Below, one piece after another: positions 60,759 through 64,000 of a stretch of 64,000 nucleotides of DNA (positions within the stretch are counted from its first letter, which is position 1; each line of letters begins with the position of its first letter). This DNA is from Methylaequor sp002691245. GTDB lineage: Bacteria > Pseudomonadota > Alphaproteobacteria > Methylaequorales > Methylaequoraceae. A program made the translations under genes and the position numbers. The stretch covers positions 39,037-103,036 of the forward strand of contig NZHH01000024.1 in NCBI GenBank assembly GCA_002691245.1. Reading direction: 5' to 3'. Below the pieces are notes generated by a model. That model saw only the letters and a program-made list of their open reading frames with translations. It had not been told where the DNA came from and made no database searches.

Positions 60759-62042
60759 ATGACAGCACAAGTTTTTTTCGAAAGCAGTCTTACACAAACA
60801 GACCCAGCAGTATTAGATGCCATTAAAAATGAATATCATAGGCAAAATGATCAAATTGAATTAATTGCATCAGAAAATATCGTTTCTAAAGCAGTATTAG
60901 AGGCTCAGGGGACAATACTTACAAATAAATATGCAGAAGGGTATTCAGGTAAACGTTATTACGGTGGTTGTGAGCACGTTGATGTTGTTGAAGACATATG
61001 CATTGAAAGAATAAAAAAGCTATTTAACGCTGGTTACGCAAATGTTCAGGTTCATTCAGGGTCTCAAGCTAATCAAGCAGTGTTTCTTGCACTTCTTAAA
61101 CCAGGAGACACCATAATGGGAATGTCTTTAGCTGCTGGTGGTCATCTCACACATGGAGCTCCTCCAAACGAATCTGGCAAGTGGTTTAATGCAATACAAT
61201 ATGGCGTGAAAAAAGACACCGCCTTAATTGATTATGATGAGGTCGAATCATTAGCAATCGAACACAAGCCTAAACTTCTGATAGCAGGTGGATCATCTTA
61301 TCCGAGAATTATTGATTTCAAAAAATTTAAACAAATTGCCGATAAAGTTGGAGCACTCTTTCTGGTTGATATGGCTCATTTTGCTGGACTGGTAGCCACT
61401 GGTCTTTATCCTAATCCTTTAGAATACGCCGATGTAGTGACTTCTACAACTCATAAAACCCTAAGAGGTCCTCGTGGTGGTATAATCCTCACTAATGACG
61501 AAGGTCATGCCAAAAAAATTAATTCGGCTGTTTTTCCAGGTTTACAAGGCGGGCCTTTGATGCATGTGATTTGTGCCAAAGCAGTAGCATTTGGTGAAGC
61601 ACTCCAACCGGATTTCAAAAATTACATAAAATCTGTCGTTTCAAACTCTAAAGTGTTATCAGATGTAATGCTAGATAGAGGGTTGGAAGTTGTTTCGGGT
61701 GGAACCGACACTCATTTAGTCTTGGTTGATTTGAGACCCAAAAATTTAACTGGTAAAGCCGCAGAGAAATCACTTGAGAATGCTGGAATCACCTGTAATA
61801 AAAATGGTGTCCCTTTTGACCCGCAAAGTCCTTTTGTGACATCCGGCATAAGACTTGGCACACCAGCTGGAACAAGCAGAGGGTTTGGAACAGAAGAGTT
61901 TAAAATAGTTGGTAATTTGATTGGTGATGTTTTAGATGGTTTGTCCCTCAATATGGATGACAACTCAAAAATTGAAAAGGAAGTAAAATCAAAAGTGAAA
62001 TCTTTATGTGAAAAATTTCCTATATATAGCACAGCTATATGA
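60759..62042 (+). CDS. glyA: Serine hydroxymethyltransferase GlyA
   Basis: 427 aa. IELIASENIVSKAVLEAQGT, NKYAEGYSGKRYYGGCEHVD, VDMAHFAGLVATGLYPNP, VTSTTHKTLRGPRGG with the PLP Lys near 233, and FPGLQGGPLMHVI. Links glycine, serine and one-carbon folate units, and would pair with the serine-glyoxylate aminotransferase at 51.9 kb. Only 19 bp separate it from rpiB, so no glycine riboswitch lies here. Confidence 0.96.
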   Translation: MTAQVFFESSLTQTDPAVLDAIKNEYHRQNDQIELIASENIVSKAVLEAQGTILTNKYAEGYSGKRYYGGCEHVDVVEDICIERIKKLFNAGYANVQVHSGSQANQAVFLALLKPGDTIMGMSLAAGGHLTHGAPPNESGKWFNAIQYGVKKDTALIDYDEVESLAIEHKPKLLIAGGSSYPRIIDFKKFKQIADKVGALFLVDMAHFAGLVATGLYPNPLEYADVVTSTTHKTLRGPRGGIILTNDEGHAKKINSAVFPGLQGGPLMHVICAKAVAFGEALQPDFKNYIKSVVSNSKVLSDVMLDRGLEVVSGGTDTHLVLVDLRPKNLTGKAAEKSLENAGITCNKNGVPFDPQSPFVTSGIRLGTPAGTSRGFGTEEFKIVGNLIGDVLDGLSLNMDDNSKIEKEVKSKVKSLCEKFPIYSTAI

Positions 62043-62097
62043 TAGGTTTTAATTAACTAAAAGTACACGGTTTTTGCTTTTATTAAGGAAGCTATTT

Positions 62098-62559
62098 ATG
62101 AGATGTCCATTTTGTGGTCATGACGAAACTCAGGTTAAAGACTCCAGACCTTCTGAAGATAACAGTTCGATTAGAAGACGTAGACAATGCCCGGCTTGCG
62201 CAGCCAGGTTTACAACTTTTGAAAGAGTACAGCTCAGAGAATTAATGGTTATTAAAAAAGATGACTCAAGAACTATATTCGATAGAGAGAAATTAGTAAG
62301 ATCAATACACATATCTTGTAGAAAAAGACCAATAAATTCAGACCAAATAGAGTTAGTAGCAAATAGCATACAAAGGAGACTTGAGAGTTCTGGAGAAACG
62401 GAGATTCCCACAAAAGTTGTAGGGGAGTTGGTAATGGACGCTTTGAAAGAATTAGATAGAGTTGCATATTTAAGATTTGCATCTGTATACAAGGAGTTTC
62501 AAGAAACAGATGATTTCAGAAAATTTATTGATAAAAACTTAAATTTGAAAAACGAATAG
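62098..62559 (+). CDS. nrdR: Transcriptional repressor NrdR
   Basis: 153 aa from the ATG at 62098, preceded by TTAAGGAAG; the frame extends 24 bp upstream but MRCPFCGHDETQVKDSRPSE is the invariant NrdR start. Zinc ribbon CPFC...CPAC, then ATP-cone VIKKDDSRTIFDREKLVRSI. Represses ribonucleotide reductase genes on sensing nucleotides. Followed 3 bp later by ribD. Confidence 0.95.
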   Translation: MRCPFCGHDETQVKDSRPSEDNSSIRRRRQCPACAARFTTFERVQLRELMVIKKDDSRTIFDREKLVRSIHISCRKRPINSDQIELVANSIQRRLESSGETEIPTKVVGELVMDALKELDRVAYLRFASVYKEFQETDDFRKFIDKNLNLKNE

Positions 62560-62562
62560 GTA

Positions 62563-63663
62563 GTGGATTTAGATACAAAATATATCAAAATCATTAATTA
62601 TTTGCTAAAAAAAATACGAGGGAGCACTTTCCCAAATCCAGGAGTTTTTGCTTTAATAGTAGAATCTGACAAGAAATTTATTTCGAATAGAATTGTAAGT
62701 TTCGGATTTACACAATTTACTGGAAGACCTCATGCTGAAGCAGTTGCAATTTCTGGAGCAAGATTTTTCGCTAATAAAATTTATACCTTGTATTCGTCAT
62801 TAGAACCTTGTTGCCATCAGGGTAGAGGAGAATCGTGTGTTAAAAAGATCCTCAAATCTAAGGTAAATAGAGTGGTTTTTTCAATTAAAGATCCAGATCA
62901 AAGAGTAAATGGAAAAGGCATGTCTATCTTGAAGAAAAATGGTTTGGAAGTAAAATATAATATTTTAAGTGATGAAATTAAAAAAACATATAGAGGATAT
63001 ATTTACAATAGAACTATCCAAAGGCCTCAAGTTACTTTAAAAGTAGGCTGTTCTATCGATAGCAAAATAGCTATGAAGAGAGGTCAACAGGATTTTATAA
63101 CCAATAAATTGGTAAAAAAAATTGTACACAACTACAGAGCTGAATATGATGCAATTTTAGTCGGAGGGAATACTATAAATATAGATAATCCAAAATTGAA
63201 TTGTAGAATAAAAGGACTTGAATATTTGTCACCTTATCGAATTGTTTTATCTAAATCGTTAGATTTTGATTCAAATTCAGAAATTCTAAAGAAAAGAAAT
63301 CAAAAACTTACTATAATATTTACCTTGGAATCAAGTAAAAGAAAAAAAGAAAAAATTAAAGACAAATGCTTCAAATTAATTAGCTTAAATAAACAAAATT
63401 TTACATTATCTAATATACTGAATGAGTTAGCTAAATTTGGCATTTGTAATTTGTTGATCGAGGGAGGTAGCAAAATTTTTACATCATTTTTAAATGAGGA
63501 CTTGGTTGACCAGATCATTATTTTTAGATCAAACTCTTTTATTGGTTCAAAAGGCCAAGATTTACTTACAAAAAACTATAAATCAAAGCAAAAATCTTTT
63601 TTTCAAAGTTCTTTTTGTATTGTTAGAGATAATACAATGGAAGTTTTAGAGAGGAAAGAATAA
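62563..63663 (+). CDS. ribD: Bifunctional diaminohydroxyphosphoribosylaminopyrimidine deaminase/reductase RibD
   Basis: 366 aa, start GTG. Deaminase domain (about 1-145) with GRPHAEAVAISGARFFANKI and SSLEPCCHQGRGESCVKKIL, giving the zinc His/Cys set; reductase domain (about 150-366) with RPQVTLKVGCSIDSKIAMKR, AEYDAILVGGNTINIDNPKL and CNLLIEGGSKIFTSFLNEDL. Steps two and three of riboflavin synthesis. Followed by ribE. Confidence 0.93.
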   Translation: MDLDTKYIKIINYLLKKIRGSTFPNPGVFALIVESDKKFISNRIVSFGFTQFTGRPHAEAVAISGARFFANKIYTLYSSLEPCCHQGRGESCVKKILKSKVNRVVFSIKDPDQRVNGKGMSILKKNGLEVKYNILSDEIKKTYRGYIYNRTIQRPQVTLKVGCSIDSKIAMKRGQQDFITNKLVKKIVHNYRAEYDAILVGGNTINIDNPKLNCRIKGLEYLSPYRIVLSKSLDFDSNSEILKKRNQKLTIIFTLESSKRKKEKIKDKCFKLISLNKQNFTLSNILNELAKFGICNLLIEGGSKIFTSFLNEDLVDQIIIFRSNSFIGSKGQDLLTKNYKSKQKSFFQSSFCIVRDNTMEVLERKE

Positions 63664-63667
63664 TTAT

Positions 63668-64000
63668 ATGTTTACAGGAATTATCAAAGAAATTGGAGTG
63701 ATTCGTTTAATTAATTTAGAATCAAAAGTATTAGGAATAGAATCAAATTTTAAAAAATTAGTACTTGGCGAGTCAATCTCATGCTCAGGTGTTTGCCTAA
63801 CAATTTCAAAAATTGATAAAGATATTTTTTATTGTAATTTATCTGCTGAAACAATCGAGAGAACCAATTTAAAAATAAAAAACTTAGGCGATAGAATTAA
63901 TCTAGAGAGATCTTTAAAAATTGGAGACGATCTTAGTGGTCATTTAGTTTTTGGTCATGTTGACGGACAAGCTACATTAGAAAAAATTATTACAGAAAAA
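63668..64000 (+). CDS. ribE: Riboflavin synthase alpha subunit, partial (3' end outside window)
   Basis: First 111 residues of riboflavin synthase. MFTGIIKEIGVIRLINLES is the conserved start, GESISCSGVCLTISK the first barrel's active-site strand, and NLERSLKIGDDLSGHLVFGH with VDGQAT is the diagnostic end of repeat one. Runs off the window. Dismutates two lumazines to riboflavin. The ATG follows the ribD stop by 4 bp. Confidence 0.93.
   Translation, partial: MFTGIIKEIGVIRLINLESKVLGIESNFKKLVLGESISCSGVCLTISKIDKDIFYCNLSAETIERTNLKIKNLGDRINLERSLKIGDDLSGHLVFGHVDGQATLEKIITEK

Noticed and set aside
1..64000. CRISPR arrays, insertion sequences, prophage, tRNA or rRNA genes
   Set aside because: No direct-repeat arrays, transposase motifs, phage genes or cloverleaf/rRNA sequences were recognised.

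Overview
The window is a low-GC, gene-dense stretch of a bacterial chromosome with short intergenic gaps and many 1-11 bp gene overlaps. Gene content and order point to an alphaproteobacterium: smpB-folK-rpoZ-rsh-DUF2062-pdxJ-lepB-rnc-era-recO, a rod-binding-only FlgJ, the hemB type, and glyA-nrdR-ribD-ribE. The AT richness, compact spacing and glycolate/serine-type C2 metabolism suggest a free-living, probably marine, streamlined lineage. The exact clade cannot be fixed from sequence alone. Scattered single N bases, mostly at 14.9-32 kb and 48.6-53.1 kb, look like ambiguous consensus calls of a metagenome or single-cell assembly.

Layout. 1-4.9 kb (minus strand): a surface-polysaccharide block with a partial RfbH-type sugar dehydratase, a family 2 glycosyltransferase, a TPR plus GT9-like transferase, an O-antigen ligase/polymerase-like membrane protein and small proteins. 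5.2-9.2 kb: YjbQ, a thioredoxin-fold protein, a HAD hydrolase, a TPR-sulfotransferase and a SixA-like phosphatase. 9.3-28.9 kb: a large late flagellar region: flgG-H-I-J-K-L, an unknown antisense gene, four flagellins, fliD, three FliS-like genes, a ClC channel and small unknowns. FlgK is enormous (1696 aa). 29.2-31.8 kb: a BASS-family transporter, then a Mop/TOBE protein and TupB/TupC-type tungstate/molybdate ABC genes, with tupC frameshifted in an A15 run. 31.8-36.4 kb (minus): small proteins and an FbpABC-type ferric iron ABC importer behind a Fur-box-like site. 36.5-39 kb (minus): an Hsp20 gene with a possible RNA thermometer, and a soluble lytic transglycosylase. 39-47.7 kb (plus): the conserved dapA to recO run. 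47.7-54.3 kb (minus): aminoacyl-tRNA-protein transferase, a fused hydroxyacid dehydrogenase-glycerate kinase, serine-glyoxylate aminotransferase, hemB and an O-acetylhomoserine sulfhydrylase. 54.3-58.9 kb: a biotin operon bioF-bioG/H-bioC-bioD-bioA. 58.9-64 kb: an alanine/glycine symporter, rpiB, glyA, nrdR, ribD and partial ribE.

How they work together. The flagellar genes carry two recognisable promoter types. Sigma-54 -24/-12 elements precede flgG, flgL and the large flagellin. TAAA-N14/15-G(T/A)CGTT sigma-28-like elements precede the small flagellins, fliD and two fliS-like genes. This suggests a staged late flagellar programme with chemically distinct flagellins and matching chaperones. 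The aminotransferase, the reductase-kinase fusion and glyA form a glyoxylate/serine to 2-phosphoglycerate route. The most unusual objects are the giant FlgK with nested adhesin-like repeats, the module shared by FlgK and the large flagellin, and the two-enzyme fusion.
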